From positions 1-16,615 of the forward strand of contig NZ_AHMT02000063.1 in the NCBI RefSeq assembly GCF_000243815.2: a stretch of 16,615 nt of DNA, written 5' to 3'. A program made the translations under genes and the position numbers. Positions 1 to 8,680 of the stretch are shown here, piece by piece. Numbering within the stretch: the first letter of the stretch is position 1; every line of letters starts with the position of its first letter. This DNA is from Leptospira alexanderi serovar Manhao 3 str. L 60 (lineage in GTDB: Bacteria > Spirochaetota > Leptospiria > Leptospirales > Leptospiraceae). The notes below the pieces were generated by a model. The model made no database searches. It saw only the letters and a list, made by a program, of their open reading frames with translations, and had not been told where the DNA came from.

Positions 1-441
<441 letters not shown>

Positions 442-444
442 GTA

Positions 445-471
445 GTGTCAGGAATCCTGTGTAAATAACTT
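445..471 (+). repeat. IS256-family terminal inverted repeat, left end
   Basis: GTGTCA at 445-450, TGTGTAAAT at 458-466 and ACTT at 468-471 match the reverse complement of 1866-1892. This end is present only once in the window because unit 2 starts inside the transposase gene. Confidence 0.75.
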
Positions 472-490
472 TTTTAAAACGAATCCAATT

Positions 491-1831
491 TCAATCGATC
501 TCCGAAAAGAATCGAAAACTGTTCATCGCTTGAACTCGAGCGACTCGGCTCTCTAAGGATCGCTCGTCATCCCAATCTTGAATCGGCATGGTCCATTTTT
601 TAGACATATTATTCAAAGCTAAATAGAGAAGCTTGATTGCCGCCTCATCGTTCGGAAACGAACCCCGATTCTTGATAATCTTTCTTAAGCCCATATTCAT
701 AGATTCGATAGCATTTGTAGTGTATATCGCCTTACGAATGTTAGGTGGATAGGCCAAAAAAGGAATCACCGAATCCCAATTGTTCCTCCAGGACTTACTG
801 ATCATCGGATATTGACTGTCCCATTTGGTTGAAAAATCATCAAGGCTTTTCTTAGCAATCTCTTCCGATGGAGATTTGTAGATGGCCTTTAGGTCGACTA
901 CCAACTCTTTCCTCTGTTTGTAAGAAACCCATTTCAAAGAATTCCTAACCATAGGAACGATACAAAGTTGAACTTGTGCATTAGGAAAAACTGATATGAT
1001 TGTATCCGGAAATCCTTTCAATCCGTCGACACAAGCGATTAAGATATCTTCAACGCCTCGATTCTTTAAGTCGGTTAGAATCTGAAGCCAGAACTTTGCC
1101 CCTTCGGTTCTTTCTACCCAAATCCCAAGAATCTCTTTTGTGCCCTGTAGATTGATTCCTACTGATCTCTATATAAAGGAGTACCGCCAATTTTAGCACA
1201 AATCCCCGTTTAGACGCAGAATTTTGGACACTCTATTATGTAGATTGATTCCTAAAGCCAAATAGAAGGCTTTGTTCACGACGTGGTTGCCATCTCGAAC
1301 CTTCACGATCAACGCGTCCATGATGAGAATCGGATACACTTTATCCAGGGGTCGATTCTGCCACTCGATCACTGTTTCCATGACGGAATCCGTTACTTGA
1401 GAAATTAAATCCGCTGAGACTTCAACTTGATAAATTTCTTTCAGGTGTTGAGATATTTCTCGAGTTGTCATTCCGCGTGAATACATCGAGATGATCTTTT
1501 CATCGAAGCCGGTAAAGCGTGTCTGTCCTTTCCGGATTATCTGGGGTTCAAAGCTTCCGTTTCTATCTCGAGGAACTTCCAAGTCAATTGTCCCAAAGTC
1601 TCCTTTGAGCTTTTTGCTACTTTTTCCATTTCTTGAATTGCCTGAGTTATTTCCAGTCGAGGAATTTTTCTCATACCCAAGATGATGCGTCATCTCTCCT
1701 TGCATCGCTCTTTCAACAAGTGATTTGGTGAGTTGTTTTAAGAGGCCTTCGTTTCCGATCAGCTCTTCGGGGGTTTTACCTTTGATTAATTCATCGAGTA
1801 GTTTTTCTGCCCGATTCTTCGGTTTGCTCAT
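491..1831 (-). pseudogene. IS256-family (Mutator-type) transposase interrupted by a 93-bp in-frame insertion
   Basis: The gene starts at ATG 1831 (MSKPKNRAEKLLDELIKGK) and ends at the stop at 491. Family motifs include MTHHLGYEKN, a GRSxG-like NSRNGKSSKK, FEPQIIRKGQ, YSRGMTTREI, IMDALIVKVRDG (candidate first Asp), ACVDGLKGFPD (second Asp) and IYTTNAIESMN (catalytic Glu). The frame runs for 212 codons to a TAA at 1193-1195, then a second in-frame stop TAG follows, and a downstream open segment of 176 codons begins at 1021. Both stops lie inside a 93-bp insertion. Removing exactly that insertion gives an uninterrupted frame of about 415 residues with all DDE blocks in order, a normal length for the family. 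As it stands the protein lacks its second Asp and Glu and should be inactive. Confidence 0.85.
1146..1254. repeat. Small insertion flanked by 16-bp direct repeats inside the transposase
   Basis: TGTAGATTGATTCCTA occurs at 1146-1161 and again at 1239-1254, with 77 bp between. The second copy plus the spacer adds 93 bp (31 codons) to the transposase, including in-frame TAA and TAG on the minus strand. The first bases of the insert, with two bases of the repeat, form an 18-mer at 1159-1176 (CTACTGATCTCTATATAA) that recurs at 1928-1945, just outside the right IS end. Precise deletion between the 16-mers would restore the gene. Confidence 0.8.
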
Positions 1832-1865
1832 ACTGCTTTATCCTTGTTACTTTTTCTTTTTTCAC

Positions 1866-1892
1866 AAGTCATTTACACAATCGAGATGACAC
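1866..1892 (-). repeat. IS256-family terminal inverted repeat, right end
   Basis: Reverse complement of the left-end pattern: ACTT, TGTGTAAAT and GTGTCA blocks at 1866-1869, 1871-1879 and 1887-1892. It lies 35 bp upstream of the transposase ATG, as expected for the promoter-proximal IS end. Confidence 0.75.
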
Positions 1893-2411
1893 CCTCTTCG
1901 TCTTACATTACTTCTGAAAGAAATTTACTACTGATCTCTATATAATGGGAATTCTTCCGTATATGTTCCACATAATCGTTGTTTTATGGTCCGGTGCTCT
2001 GGCCTTTGTGGTTCGATGTTCTATATCTTCGAACTCCTTTAAGCACCCAAAACCGAAAGTGTCCACCAAAGACCAAATCCGCTGATAGAATCTGCTTTTC
2101 TTAATATTCCGGATTGAATCTTTTCAGGAGTTTGATTTGATTCTCATGGCAGGCGAGTTTGAAAGTTTCTTCGGAACTCGTAGAATTACTAATTAGCTTA
2201 GGCCATGACCTTGCGGGTTTTGCGACCATTTTTCAATTCGTTCGCAAACTCTAGCAAGTTTAGCTTCTTCTTTAAGAATGTATCTGGTGTCGAACTGCGT
2301 GGCAAATTTTTGTCCGGACCATTCGAGTTCCTTAATTCAAAGAACGAATCCACCTTAAAAAAATTAAAAGTAACCACGAAAGCCTATTGGGAGAAAAGCG
2401 GGAATTCAGAT
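1893..2411. other. Gene-poor stretch with decayed short frames, no recognisable gene
   Basis: No gene can be named here. Three short overlapping frames cross 2100-2420. One is on the plus strand at 2205-2423. On the minus strand, one runs 2353-2198, and another runs 2336-2193 (containing YILKEEAKLARVCERIEKW) and continues after a one-base shift to a stop at 2101 (ending LLKRFNPEY). The last pair has the most protein-like composition and may be a decayed gene remnant, but has no good start codon or ribosome-binding site. The 18-mer CTACTGATCTCTATATAA at 1928-1945 repeats sequence found in the transposase insertion. Confidence 0.3.
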
Positions 2412-2612
2412 ACTAATTTTTAACGTGAGTTCGGCGTAAGAAATTCACGATTTATTTTTTTGTAGGAAGTTTGAATTTGAACTTTGTAAATCTATTCTTA
2501 AAATGTGGGAACTATAGCAAATCGCAATTTTAGGAACAAATTCTAAAAGCAGGGACTCCTACTTTTAGAAAATTCTTTCTCATTTGCTTACGACCCTGCT
2601 CACGTTAATTTT
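2412..2612. repeat. MITE-like non-coding element with imperfect terminal inverted repeats
   Basis: The left end reads TTAACGTGAGTTCGGCGTAAG from 2420. The right end, read in reverse complement from 2608, begins TTAACGTGAGCAGGGTCGTA. They share TTAACGTGAG and a GTAAG block, and both are flanked by a T/A run. Inside is a hairpin at 2541-2570 (TTCTAAAAG pairing with CTTTTAGAA, plus an inner AGG/CCT pairing around a GACT loop). There is no coding capacity. I take it as a short dispersed repeat, possibly mobilised in trans. Confidence 0.5.
2587..2608 (-). repeat. 22-bp inverted repeat, left partner
   Basis: This 22-bp sequence is the exact reverse complement of 8550-8571. The pair brackets the peroxidase-to-channel gene block, about 6 kb. 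It coincides with the right end of the MITE-like element. Confidence 0.85.
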
Positions 2613-2712
2613 TATAGAAAGTAATTCACTCGCCCTTCACAACGGATATGAGTTTTATAAAAATAAGTTTTTTCCCAAGCGTTTCGCCATAAAATTCGCA
2701 TAGTATCCATAT

Positions 2713-2748
2713 TTAAGCAAATGATATCCTTGGTTATAATAATTTACG
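2713..2748 (+). promoter_or_regulatory. Candidate promoter with overlapping PerR-box-like site
   Basis: A perfect TATAAT lies at 2735-2740. A weak -35 candidate (TTAAGC) is at 2713-2718, with a 16-bp spacer. Overlapping the -10, bases 2734-2744 match the first 11 positions of the Bacillus PerR consensus TTATAATNATTATAA; the last four positions differ. A further TTATAA follows at 2757-2762. PerR control of catalase and peroxidase genes is known in Leptospira, so a PerR site before a peroxidase is plausible, but AT-rich DNA yields such matches by chance. Confidence 0.35.
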
Positions 2749-2823
2749 TTCTAAGTTATAAACTAAGTGGATGAGGGCGGCTTATTAGAATATTCTAAAG
2801 TAAAAAAGTGGATAAAGTTTTAT

Positions 2824-2829
2824 AGGAGG
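2824..2829 (+). promoter_or_regulatory. Strong ribosome-binding site that decides a TTG start
   Basis: A perfect AGGAGG sits 6 nt before the TTG at 2836 and in frame with the peroxidase. The alternative GTG at 2767 has no purine-rich site in front of it. Confidence 0.7.
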
Positions 2830-2835
2830 CTTGGT

Positions 2836-3855
2836 TTGTTTCGAATCTTTTGGGCCGTATTTTTGATTTATAGCTTACTTTTGATATTTACCTGCAAAGA
2901 CGAAAAGAAAGAAATCGTTCGTAAGGAAGGTGAAACGAAAAAGGTCGAAACGATTGCCTATCCTTTTCCTCCCGATAATGCTCCAACTCCCGAAAGAATC
3001 TTATTGGGGAAAACTTTATTTTTCGATCCGATTCTTTCCGGTTCCAATTGGATCAGTTGCGCCACTTGTCATAATCCGGGTCTTGCTTGGACGGACGGGT
3101 TAAAAACTGCGGTCGGACACAATATGAAGGTTTTGGGAAAAAATACTCCCACGATTCTCAATGGAGCGCACGGAAACAAAATGTTCTGGGACGGCAGGGC
3201 GGACAATTTGGAAGCGCAGGCCTTGGGCCCGATTTCATCTCCCGATGAAATGAATCAGGATATGGACGAACTTATATTAGAATTAAAGAATATTCGCGGA
3301 TACAAAAAATTGTTCTCCAAGGCGTATCCGAACGAGGATATAAATGCGGTAACGATCGGAAAGGCGATCGCAAGTTTTGAAAGAACGATCCTGTCTACTG
3401 AGTCTATGTTTGATCGTTGGAAAAAAGGGGATAAAGCCGCGATTTCGGAATCGGCGCAAAGGGGTTTTTCCGTTTTTAACGGAAAAGCGAATTGTTCCGC
3501 GTGTCATCAAGGCGACCAGTTTTCGGACAACGGATTTCACAATATCGGTTTGAAAAACGCCTCCAAGGAAGTCGGAAGATTTAAAATCGTGGCGGTAAAA
3601 ACCATGAAAGGCGCTTTCAAAACTCCCGGTTTGCGGGATGTCGCTTTGACGGGACCGTATATGCACGACGGAAGTTATGCGACCTTAGAAGAGGTTGTTG
3701 AACATTATGATCGAGGAGGGGATGAAAAAAACAACCTGGACCCGAACATGACAGTTCTCAAACTTACGAAGGATGAAAAGGCAGATCTCGTCGAGTTTAT
3801 GAAATCTCTAAACGGCAAAATGGTTCCGATTTCGATTCCGGAGTTTCCTAGATAA
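2836..3855 (+). CDS. ccp: Di-haem cytochrome c peroxidase, probable lipoprotein
   Basis: Reduces hydrogen peroxide to water in the periplasm using electrons from small redox proteins. I chose TTG 2836 (339 aa) over GTG 2767 (362 aa) because of the AGGAGG before it and because it starts the protein at its hydrophobic leader. Numbering from the GTG, the leader ends in LIFTC with Cys43, a plausible spirochaetal lipobox. Two CxxCH haem sites follow: CATCH at 98-102 and CSACH at 243-247. Also present are the family blocks FWDGRADNLEAQALGP (140-155) and FKTPGLRDVALTGPYMHDG (284-302). Met299 is the expected axial ligand of the second haem; MauG has Tyr there, so this is a peroxidase rather than a tryptophan-tryptophylquinone maturase. 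It leads a same-strand cluster with a cupredoxin and a cytochrome c, its likely electron donors. Probably peroxide-regulated through the upstream PerR-like site. Confidence 0.9.
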   Translation: MFRIFWAVFLIYSLLLIFTCKDEKKEIVRKEGETKKVETIAYPFPPDNAPTPERILLGKTLFFDPILSGSNWISCATCHNPGLAWTDGLKTAVGHNMKVLGKNTPTILNGAHGNKMFWDGRADNLEAQALGPISSPDEMNQDMDELILELKNIRGYKKLFSKAYPNEDINAVTIGKAIASFERTILSTESMFDRWKKGDKAAISESAQRGFSVFNGKANCSACHQGDQFSDNGFHNIGLKNASKEVGRFKIVAVKTMKGAFKTPGLRDVALTGPYMHDGSYATLEEVVEHYDRGGDEKNNLDPNMTVLKLTKDEKADLVEFMKSLNGKMVPISIPEFPR

Positions 3856-3880
3856 TTTTATCATAAATTAGGAGTATTGA

Positions 3881-4198
3881 ATGTTAAATCGATTTAGGGC
3901 GGTTTTTGTTTTTCTCGTTTTTTGTGGCGGAAGCCTAATTGCGGCGGAACACGAAGTGGGTCAAAAGAATAAGGGTTTTACGGTGGAATCCTTAAAGATC
4001 AAAGTCGGAGACGTGGTGAGTTTTCCGAATTACGACACTTTTTATCACAACGTGTATTCCCTATCTCCCACAAAAATTTTCGATTTGGGCTCGTATTCTC
4101 AGGGCAAAACGCAAAAGGTAAAGTTTGAAAAACCCGGTAAGATCACCGTTCAGTGCGCGATACATCCCGAAATGAAAATGACGATAGACGTACAATGA
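3881..4198 (+). CDS. Small amicyanin/plastocyanin-like cupredoxin
   Basis: A 105-residue exported blue-copper protein that likely carries single electrons in the periplasm. Residues 1-22 are a Sec-type signal peptide (basic MLNRFR, hydrophobic core, ending LIAA before EHEVG). The mature part shows the cupredoxin pattern: VGDVVSFPNYD, the first copper ligand His56 in YHNVYSL, then the C-terminal ligand loop QCAIHPEMKM with Cys92, His95 and Met98. The Cys-x2-His-x2-Met spacing is that of amicyanin; plastocyanin spacing would use Met100. The gene has a good ribosome-binding site (TTAGGAG at 3868-3874) and starts 25 bp after the peroxidase stop, so co-transcription is likely. Azurin-like and pseudoazurin-like proteins are established donors to bacterial di-haem peroxidases; that role is inferred here. 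Its stop codon overlaps ATG 4195/4198 of the following cytochrome. Confidence 0.85.
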   Translation: MLNRFRAVFVFLVFCGGSLIAAEHEVGQKNKGFTVESLKIKVGDVVSFPNYDTFYHNVYSLSPTKIFDLGSYSQGKTQKVKFEKPGKITVQCAIHPEMKMTIDVQ

Positions 4199-4231
4199 TG
4201 AAAAGATATTCAAAAATTATAATTATTTTTC

Positions 4232-4238
4232 TTTTTTT
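4232..4238 (+). other. T7 homopolymer at the signal-peptide frameshift of the cytochrome c gene
   Basis: A run of seven T residues lies between the leader frame (from ATG 4198) and the cytochrome frame. Adding one T fuses them in frame. The same run is present at 12172-12178 in unit 2. Confidence 0.6.
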
Positions 4239-4253
4239 GAGTCGACGTTTTCT

Positions 4254-4556
4254 TTGACGGCTCTTGATTCCATGGAAAAATCCGCGGTTCGGGGAAGTAT
4301 TGTATTCCGTACTTATTGTGTGCTTTGTCACGGAGAAGCCGCGGACGGAAAGGGCCGCCTTGCGACGGGGAAGGTTCCGCCGCCTGCAAATCTTACGATC
4401 ACTAAGTTGACCAATGCACAAAAAGAAGAAATCATCAAAAAAGGGGGAATAGGAGTGAATCGTTCTCCGTTTATGCCTCCTTGGAAGGAAGAATTGTCCG
4501 AAGAGCAAATCAAAGACGTAATTTCTTACATCAACTTTCTATCGAAATCGAAATAG
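4254..4556 (+). CDS. Small class I cytochrome c with apparently frame-shifted signal peptide
   Basis: Mono-haem electron-transfer protein. From TTG 4254, CVLCH (22-26) binds the haem and Met74 in SPFMPPW is the expected axial ligand; LSEEQIKDVISYINFLS is the usual C-terminal helix. A c-type cytochrome must be exported, but this start gives no signal peptide. One lies just upstream in another frame: ATG 4198 encodes MKRYSKIIIIFLFLS, then stops. One extra T in the T7 run at 4232-4238 would join this leader to the cytochrome frame and give a normal exported precursor whose ATG overlaps the cupredoxin stop. So either the gene is frame-shifted or phase-variable, or the sequence carries a homopolymer error. 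It is the third gene of the peroxidase cluster and a second candidate donor to the peroxidase. Confidence 0.8.
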   Translation: MTALDSMEKSAVRGSIVFRTYCVLCHGEAADGKGRLATGKVPPPANLTITKLTNAQKEEIIKKGGIGVNRSPFMPPWKEELSEEQIKDVISYINFLSKSK

Positions 4557-4584
4557 TCGGCAAAACGTTTCCGCAAACTTTACA

Positions 4585-6297
4585 GTGAATTTACTCGGCA
4601 ATATAAGTATTAAAACAAGATTACGTTTCAGCTTCGCAGTCATCATCGGAGTATTTATTCTTTCTTCGGCTTTGATTGTTTACAATACGTTCGTATATCG
4701 GAAAACGATTCGATCAATGATTGAAAATTCGCAGCCTAAATTTCAACTGATGAACTTAACTTTGGAAAAGTTGATTCTTACGGAGCTGACTCTTTCCTCC
4801 AAGGTATCCACGATTGACGCGCTTCTTTCCGAGGAAGAAAATAAGAAAGTTCGAACCCTATTGGATGAAATAAAGAGAAATAACGTTACGTTTCGGGAAT
4901 TTTCCTTGGAAGCGAGCGAACTTGAAAATTTGAAAATTTTCGAAGAAGGTTTAGAGAATCTGTCCCAATATGCGGAAACGATTCATAGTTTAGGCAAAGA
5001 GAATAAAAGACAAGAAGCTCAGATACTATACGTTCGCGGGATCAATCCTCTGAGTGCTTCCCTAAGAAAAACGATCAAGGTTCTGATCGAATTCGAAGCT
5101 TCCCATTCCCGTAAGAGCGAGGACGTCGCGGAAACTCAGCTTACTTTTTCCTTGTATATGATTTGCGCTCTTTCTTTTCTTTCTTTGGTCGCTGGAATCT
5201 TATTTTCCAGATCCATTATTCGATCCGTGATGTTTCCTCTCAAAAAGGCGATTCACTTTGCGTCTGAAATTCAAAACGGAAATTTGAATAATCGGATCAA
5301 GATCGACCGTTTCGATGAGATGGGAGAACTTTTAGAATTCTTGAAAAAGATGGAAACATCCCTACGTGAAATCATCGTCGAAGCGAGAATTTCGGTCGAG
5401 AATTCCCAAAAGGCAAGCCGGGAATTTTACAAGGTTTCGAAAGAATTTATTTCCACATCGGAAACCCAAGCAGACGATTCCCAGAAGGTGGCTGATCATA
5501 TTGATCGTTTGAGCACGTTGGTGGAGACCAATACTTCCACAATTCTTACTTCCGCCGAACATCTTCGAAATTTGGAAAAGGAAATCCAAAAAAATCTTTC
5601 TTCCTTGATTACCGTGACCGAGTCTTTAAACTCTTTAACGCTAAAAGCGCAAGAATCCTCGGAGACGGCATTAAAGGGAAGAGAGAAGGTGGACGGGGTA
5701 CAGAAATCGTTTTTAGAGGTGAAACGTACCGTTCAAAGAATTAACGAATCTCTCGTAAAGATCGGAGATATTTCCACTCGCACAAACATGCTTGCTCTCA
5801 ATGCCGCGATTGAGGCAGCGAGAGCCGGAGAACAGGGGAGAGGATTTACAATCGTTGCGGATGAGATTTCACAACTCGCCGATCATACGATGAGAAACAC
5901 GCGGGAAATTACGGATCTAATCGAATTTACGAGAGCCAGTATCGAATCCGGAAACGGTGAGATGCATCAATTCTCGGATTTTTTTACTATGATTCAAGAG
6001 AACGCCTCCAACATGGCGCGTTTTAGCGTGCATCTACTGGAGGATATGAGAGCTCAGGAGTCGGGTTTGAATCTTTGCACTCTCAAAATGCGCGAGATCT
6101 CTTCGAATATTACTAATTTAGAATATTCATCTTTGGAAAATAAAAGCGCATACAGTTCCATCAAACTTTCAATTCGGGATCTTTTGCAGGGAGCGGGTTT
6201 GATTTCATCGGGTTCTCAGGAAATCAGCTCGGGTGCGAAACGGATCGACGAACAATCGGATAAAGTAAAACGTTTGATGGAGAAGTTTTCGATCTAA
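4585..6297 (+). CDS. Methyl-accepting chemotaxis protein (transmembrane chemoreceptor)
   Basis: A 570-residue receptor that would signal to the CheA/CheW complex controlling the flagella. Order of parts: TM1 about 15-36; periplasmic helical region about 37-185, of four-helix-bundle type with no Cache or PAS features visible; TM2 about 186-208; HAMP about 207-262 ([16 protein letters not shown], then [15 protein letters not shown]); cytoplasmic coiled-coil signalling domain about 270-560. The conserved hairpin tip is at 391-427, containing [16 protein letters not shown] and [12 protein letters not shown]. No C-terminal NWETF-like CheR/CheB docking pentapeptide is seen; the end is LMEKFSI. The start is GTG 4585, with only a weak ribosome-binding site, 28 bp after the cytochrome stop, so it may be the last gene of the peroxidase operon. 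The ligand is unknown; peroxide, redox or oxygen-related taxis is suggested only by context. Confidence 0.92.
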   Translation: MNLLGNISIKTRLRFSFAVIIGVFILSSALIVYNTFVYRKTIRSMIENSQPKFQLMNLTLEKLILTELTLSSKVSTIDALLSEEENKKVRTLLDEIKRNNVTFREFSLEASELENLKIFEEGLENLSQYAETIHSLGKENKRQEAQILYVRGINPLSASLRKTIKVLIEFEASHSRKSEDVAETQLTFSLYMICALSFLSLVAGILFSRSIIRSVMFPLKKAIHFASEIQNGNLNNRIKIDRFDEMGELLEFLKKMETSLREIIVEARISVENSQKASREFYKVSKEFISTSETQADDSQKVADHIDRLSTLVETNTSTILTSAEHLRNLEKEIQKNLSSLITVTESLNSLTLKAQESSETALKGREKVDGVQKSFLEVKRTVQRINESLVKIGDISTRTNMLALNAAIEAARAGEQGRGFTIVADEISQLADHTMRNTREITDLIEFTRASIESGNGEMHQFSDFFTMIQENASNMARFSVHLLEDMRAQESGLNLCTLKMREISSNITNLEYSSLENKSAYSSIKLSIRDLLQGAGLISSGSQEISSGAKRIDEQSDKVKRLMEKFSI

Positions 6298-6380
6298 GAA
6301 CGTTCGGTAGTCCTTTTTAAAGGCAATCATTGAAATCGGAACGATCGGAAGTTGTAGTTTTCTTCGAGTGTTTCTGCGAG

Positions 6381-6414
6381 AATTCATACTTTTTACTTGC
6401 AAAAAGTATGAATT
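6381..6414. repeat. Perfect 14-bp inverted repeat (hairpin)
   Basis: AATTCATACTTTTT at 6381-6394 pairs perfectly with 6401-6414 around the loop ACTTGC. A diverged version lies near 6754-6774. The lack of a following T run and of a GC-rich stem argues against a simple intrinsic terminator, although it is the strongest hairpin found after the chemoreceptor gene. Confidence 0.7.
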
Positions 6415-6667
6415 TCTGATATAGAGAAATCTCACGATTTTTCCCGCCGCCTTTTCCACTCCGCCAGAACGCGGGGAGAAACTAAAGTGCAATGCTTCCG
6501 GCGCGTTAAAGAAATTAAAGCGAAGAGTTTTTCTGAACTCAATAAGTTGATTCCCTATGGATCACAACTTAGGTCGCTCTTGCGGGGCTGAATTTTTACG
6601 GAAGATTGTTGTACTTCCGACGGATTTACCTCTCTCAGATTCGAGGGCTTTAGGATGGGCTTTTTTA

Positions 6668-6920
6668 CCATCACCTTACCCACAAATTAAGAAGGCTTTT
6701 GGGATCATAAGGATCAAAAACTGATATTTTTCAAGTGTTCCGACAAGAATGGGGCTTTTTACTTGCAAGAAGTATGATTTTGTGGTAAAGAAAAACCTCC
6801 CGAGTCTTCCCACCGCCTCTCCCCTCCACCCAAAATCAGGGTGGGGCGTAAGTTTCACAGAGGATTTGTAGTAATTCCGACAGATTTATCTTCGGATCCA
6901 AGTATTTGTGGGTAGGATGG
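6668..6920. repeat. MITE-like element with imperfect inverted ends
   Basis: CCATCACCTTACCCACAAAT at 6668-6687 matches the reverse complement of 6904-6920 (CCATCCTACCCACAAAT), with ACCCACAAAT and CCATC shared. About 250 bp, no coding capacity. It encloses most of the second copy of the dispersed repeat. Confidence 0.4.
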
Positions 6921-7025
6921 GCTTTTTTACGGGTTGCATTGCGCTGAGTTTTTATTCAAAACGGATCGTACGTAAAAGTTTAAGCGAGACTGAAATCGGA
7001 TATTCCCAAAAAAGGCGGGGATCGA

Positions 7026-8390
<1,365 letters not shown>

Positions 8391-8674
8391 TTCATTCTTG
8401 TTCTTCGGCAGATAAGTCTTATGGCGTATCTATCAAAATTCTTACGAAATAAATTTTTACCATCGTTTATAACTATCGAGAGGTTTTTTAGCTTCGGGCC
8501 AGTTCCCATTTTTTCCAGTTATGGAAATTTATTTCAAAGATTTCCCTATTTAACGTGAGCAGGGTCGTAAGAAAGTTTGGTTGATAAGAAACTAAAGTGT
8601 TATGACCCCTAAACTCAGGCGCAGAGCTTTCGTAAACTCAGCAAACACCTTCCTATGGGTCGGTGTTTAGGTCG
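8391..8674. other. Non-coding tail of unit 1 with dispersed repeats
   Basis: No gene seen. It contains the 22-bp inverted repeat (8550-8571). It also carries a block (8588-8675) related to 6478-6577: both begin GAAACTAAAGTG, share GCG-AGAG-CTCA and CCTATGG segments, and end TTAGGTCGC. No clear terminator for the channel gene was found. Confidence 0.55.
8550..8571 (+). repeat. 22-bp inverted repeat, right partner
   Basis: Exact reverse complement of 2587-2608. Identity stops at both sides after 22 bp. Confidence 0.85.
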
Positions 8675-8680
8675 CGAATG
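8669..8680. other. Unit junction between dispersed repeat and transposase
   Basis: Sequence ending TTAGGTCGC (the end of a dispersed-repeat block) runs directly into CGAATGTTAGG of the transposase, sharing only one c. At the related block 6569-6580 the continuation is TTAGGTCGCTCT, so the conserved repeat appears cut here. Confidence 0.8.

Larger units (their letters stand above)
445..1892 (-). mobile_element. IS256-family insertion sequence, complete ends, disrupted transposase
   Basis: The element is bounded by imperfect terminal inverted repeats at 445-471 and 1866-1892, which share GTGTCA, then after a 7-nt variable stretch TGTGTAAAT and ACTT (19 of 27 positions by hand alignment). The TGTGTAAA core is typical of IS256-family ends. 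Length is 1,448 bp, or 1,355 bp without the 93-bp insertion, within the family's usual range. I see no target-site duplication: the bases outside the two ends differ. IS982 coding sequence abuts the left end, but no IS982 N-terminal sequence appears beyond the right end. The present flanks therefore look like the product of a deletion or recombination rather than a fresh insertion. Confidence 0.82.
6298..7025. other. Non-coding mosaic of diverged dispersed repeats
   Basis: No gene is recognisable in these 728 bp. Two diverged direct copies of one repeat can be aligned, roughly 6340-6668 and 6700-6930. Shared blocks are CTTTTTACTTGCAA followed by AAGTATGA, a CCCGCCGCC/CCCACCGCC stretch, TTCCGACGGATTTA/TTCCGACAGATTTA, and an identical ending TAGGATGGGCTTTTTTAC at 6651-6668 and 6913-6930. 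The first copy carries about 100 extra bp (6478-6577) related to 8588-8675. I found no convincing terminator behind the chemoreceptor and no clear promoter for the channel. Confidence 0.6.

Noticed and set aside
1146..1254. CRISPR-like repeat-spacer-repeat
   Set aside because: Only two short repeats, located inside a transposase gene, and the 93-bp unit restores the frame when removed.
1491..1685. Plus-strand open frame inside the transposase (repeated at 9431-9625)
   Set aside because: Antisense shadow of a well-recognised transposase region, with no ribosome-binding site.
2205..2423. Plus-strand open frame of 72 codons (repeated at 10145-10363)
   Set aside because: No convincing ribosome-binding site, no recognisable motif, and minus-strand frames in the same place look equally open. 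It also runs into the MITE-like element.
3283..3666. Minus-strand frame opposite the peroxidase
   Set aside because: Shadow of a gene with conserved haem-binding motifs.
2836..3855. MauG (methylamine dehydrogenase maturation) instead of peroxidase
   Set aside because: The second haem's axial position is Met in PYMHDG, as in peroxidases, and no methylamine dehydrogenase genes are nearby.
4143..4508. Minus-strand frames opposite the cupredoxin and cytochrome
   Set aside because: Shadows of genes with clear copper and haem ligands.
6381..6414. Rho-independent terminator of the chemoreceptor operon
   Set aside because: The stem is AT-rich, there is no following T tract, and it belongs to a dispersed repeat with a second diverged copy about 370 bp downstream.
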